DNA from: an uncultured Anaerolineaceae bacterium
Lineage (GTDB): Bacteria; Chloroflexota; Anaerolineae; Anaerolineales; Anaerolineaceae
NCBI GenBank assembly: GCA_937907495.1
Contig: CALESS010000180.1
Coordinates: forward strand, 1-7,066
Direction: 5' to 3'
DNA: 7,066 nt
The notes under the pieces were generated by a model, which was given only the letters and a program-made list of their open reading frames with translations, did not search any database and was not told the DNA's origin. Positions 5,634 through 7,066 of the stretch are shown here, piece by piece (position 1 is the stretch's first letter; the number at the start of each line of letters is the position of its first letter). The translations under genes were made by a program, and so were the position numbers.

Positions 5634-7066
5634 CTAATAGGCTTTGGCAAAATAGGCTTTGCGGGTCGCCGGTTGTCCGCAGTAGATGCAGTGACCATGC
5701 CCCTCCGGTTGATCCAGAGGGATATTGCGCGCAGTGGCCCGCGTATCTTCCTTGATGTGAACCTCACACTCCGAGGAGCCGCAGAACCAGGAAAAAGCCC
5801 AACCGCCTTCCACCACCTCCCGAAAGGCTGCATAATCTTTCGGGTCATGGATGTTGGCATCCCGGAAAGCCGTGGCGCGAGCCAGCATGGCTGATTGAAT
5901 GTTCTCCAGAAGGTCTTTCAGGCTGCCTTCCAGGCCCGCCATCGGAAGGGTGGATTTTCCAGCCTTGCCGGGAACATCCCGGCGGGCTACCGTGACCACA
6001 CCCTGGTCCACGTCCCGTGGGCCAATCTCGATGCGCACCGGGACACCGCGCAGCTCCCAATCGTGGAATTTGAAGCCCGGGGTAAGCTCGGTGCGGTCAT
6101 CCACCTTGATGCGGAAATCCGCCAGGCGCTGCTGGAGCTGCTCCACCACTTCCATTACCTTCGCCCGCTCATCATCGTTGCGGGCGATGGGCACAATCAC
6201 AATCTGGATCGGCGCCAGGCGGGGGGGGAGCATCAGCCCGTTATCATCGCCGTGGGTCATGATGATGGCCCCAATGAACCGGGTGGAAAGCCCCCAGGAG
6301 GTCGTCCAGCAGTGTTGCAGGGTGTTGTTGACATCCAGGTACTGGATATCAAAAGCCCGGGCGAAGTTTTGCCCCAGGTTGTGGGAGGTTCCGGCTTGCA
6401 AAGCCTTTGTATCGCCCATCATGGCTTCGATGGAGTAGGTGTGATCGGCTCCGGCGAACGTTTCGGCGGGGGTTTTAAGCCCGGGCAGAACCGGTACGGC
6501 GGCTTCGTCGCAGGCAAAGCGGGTGTAAACCTCCAGCATCTGGCGGGTTTCGATCTCTGCTTCTTCTGCGGTGGCGTGAGCGGTGTGGCCCTCCTGCCAG
6601 TAGAATTCCAGGGTGCGCAAAAAGAGCCGGGTACGCATCTCCCAGCGCACGACATTGGCCCACTGGTTGATCAGCAACGGCAGATCACGATAGGAATGAA
6701 TCCATTTGGCGAAGGAATGGCCGATGATGGTCTCGGAAGTCGGACGAATGGCCAGGGGTTCTTCCAGTTCCTCGCCGCCCCCGTGGGTGACCACGGCCAG
6801 TTCCGGGGAGAACCCGGCCACGTGGTGGGCTTCCCGTTCCATGAAGGACATGGGGATGAGCAGCGGAAAAGCAGCGTTGACATGCCCGGTGGCTTTGAAG
6901 CGTTTATCCAGGGCTTGTTGAATATTTTCCCACAGCGCCCAACCATAGGGGCGGATGATCATACAGCCGCGCACCGGAGCGTAATCTGCCATTTCGGCCC
7001 GCAGCACCACCTGGTTGTACCACTCGGAGTAGTTTTCGGCGCGGGAGGGGAGTTTTTCTTCTGACA
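5634..7066 (-). CDS. proS: Prolyl-tRNA synthetase, archaeal/eukaryotic-like short class, nearly complete
   Basis: Class II cytoplasmic synthetase that charges tRNA-Pro with proline using ATP. The frame continues past an internal GTG (7010) to SEEKLPSRAENYSEWYNQ, and the last two bases at the right edge are the complement of TG. If the next base completes ATG, the protein is 477 residues, the length of the Thermus enzyme as I recall it. On that numbering, visible features are RPTSETIIG (108-116), the motif 2 arginine region VVRWEMRTRLFLRTLEFYWQEGHTAHA (139-165), motif 3 around FIGAIIMTHGDD, the anticodon-binding domain (about 285-390), and a C-terminal domain with Cys429, Cys434, Cys460 and Cys463 spaced as a zinc site, ending in YFAKAY. 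There is no insertion of about 180 residues between motifs 2 and 3 as in the usual bacterial class, and therefore no in-cis editing domain. Its ribosome-binding site lies outside the window. Confidence 0.96.
   Translation of the reverse strand, partial: SEEKLPSRAENYSEWYNQVVLRAEMADYAPVRGCMIIRPYGWALWENIQQALDKRFKATGHVNAAFPLLIPMSFMEREAHHVAGFSPELAVVTHGGGEELEEPLAIRPTSETIIGHSFAKWIHSYRDLPLLINQWANVVRWEMRTRLFLRTLEFYWQEGHTAHATAEEAEIETRQMLEVYTRFACDEAAVPVLPGLKTPAETFAGADHTYSIEAMMGDTKALQAGTSHNLGQNFARAFDIQYLDVNNTLQHCWTTSWGLSTRFIGAIIMTHGDDNGLMLPPRLAPIQIVIVPIARNDDERAKVMEVVEQLQQRLADFRIKVDDRTELTPGFKFHDWELRGVPVRIEIGPRDVDQGVVTVARRDVPGKAGKSTLPMAGLEGSLKDLLENIQSAMLARATAFRDANIHDPKDYAAFREVVEGGWAFSWFCGSSECEVHIKEDTRATARNIPLDQPEGHGHCIYCGQPATRKAYFAKAY

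Noticed and set aside
5895..7064. 389-codon plus-strand open frame opposite proS
   Set aside because: The composition (Gly, His, Gln rich) is typical of the reverse complement of a GC-rich gene; the minus strand encodes an unmistakable ProRS over the same bases.

Overview
The window is a chromosomal, housekeeping-type stretch from a bacterium. All five recognisable genes lie on the minus strand. Read in transcription order (right to left) they are: proS (prolyl-tRNA synthetase, its first codon cut by the right edge), an unrecognised helical-repeat protein, a large cytoplasmic multi-sensor diguanylate cyclase, rpsO (ribosomal protein S15), and pnp (polynucleotide phosphorylase, cut by the left edge after 439 codons). 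The long plus-strand open frames are antisense shadows of these genes. I see no mobile element, CRISPR array, tRNA or rRNA.

The organism cannot be fixed from this window alone. The prolyl-tRNA synthetase is the short archaeal/eukaryotic-like class with a C-terminal four-cysteine module, closely resembling the Thermus enzyme as I remember it. The moderately GC-rich DNA, the stacked PAS/GAF/GGDEF protein and this ProRS class would fit a Chloroflexota (Anaerolineae-like) genome; that is an inference held with modest confidence.

Layout: proS (5634-7066) and the helical-repeat gene (4770-5582) are 51 nt apart and probably share a transcript. A sigma-70-like promoter (4688-4716) lies in the 112-nt gap before the diguanylate cyclase gene (1868-4657), leaving a 5' leader of only about 24 nt. 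The 116-nt gap after it holds a perfect extended -10 promoter (1836-1844) that should drive rpsO with a leader of about 77 nt. rpsO (1479-1751) and pnp (1-1317) have the classic rpsO-pnp order. The 161 nt between them contain a long imperfect stem-loop (1417-1470, about 20 bp) starting 8 nt after the rpsO stop, plus a smaller hairpin nearer pnp. In Escherichia coli the equivalent spacer is an RNase III cleavage region through which PNPase controls its own mRNA, so the stem here is the strongest non-coding candidate.

How the genes may work together: proS, rpsO and pnp serve translation and RNA turnover. The cyclase would make cyclic di-GMP in response to cytoplasmic signals sensed by two PAS and two GAF domains. 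E. coli has a precedent for a cyclic di-GMP/PNPase link (DosC-DosP with PNPase), so the cyclase next to rpsO-pnp is worth testing, but adjacency is the only evidence here. I do not see a clear previously undescribed system; the best leads are the rpsO-pnp stem with its 9-nt complement in the rpsO leader, and the cyclase's altered regulatory sites.
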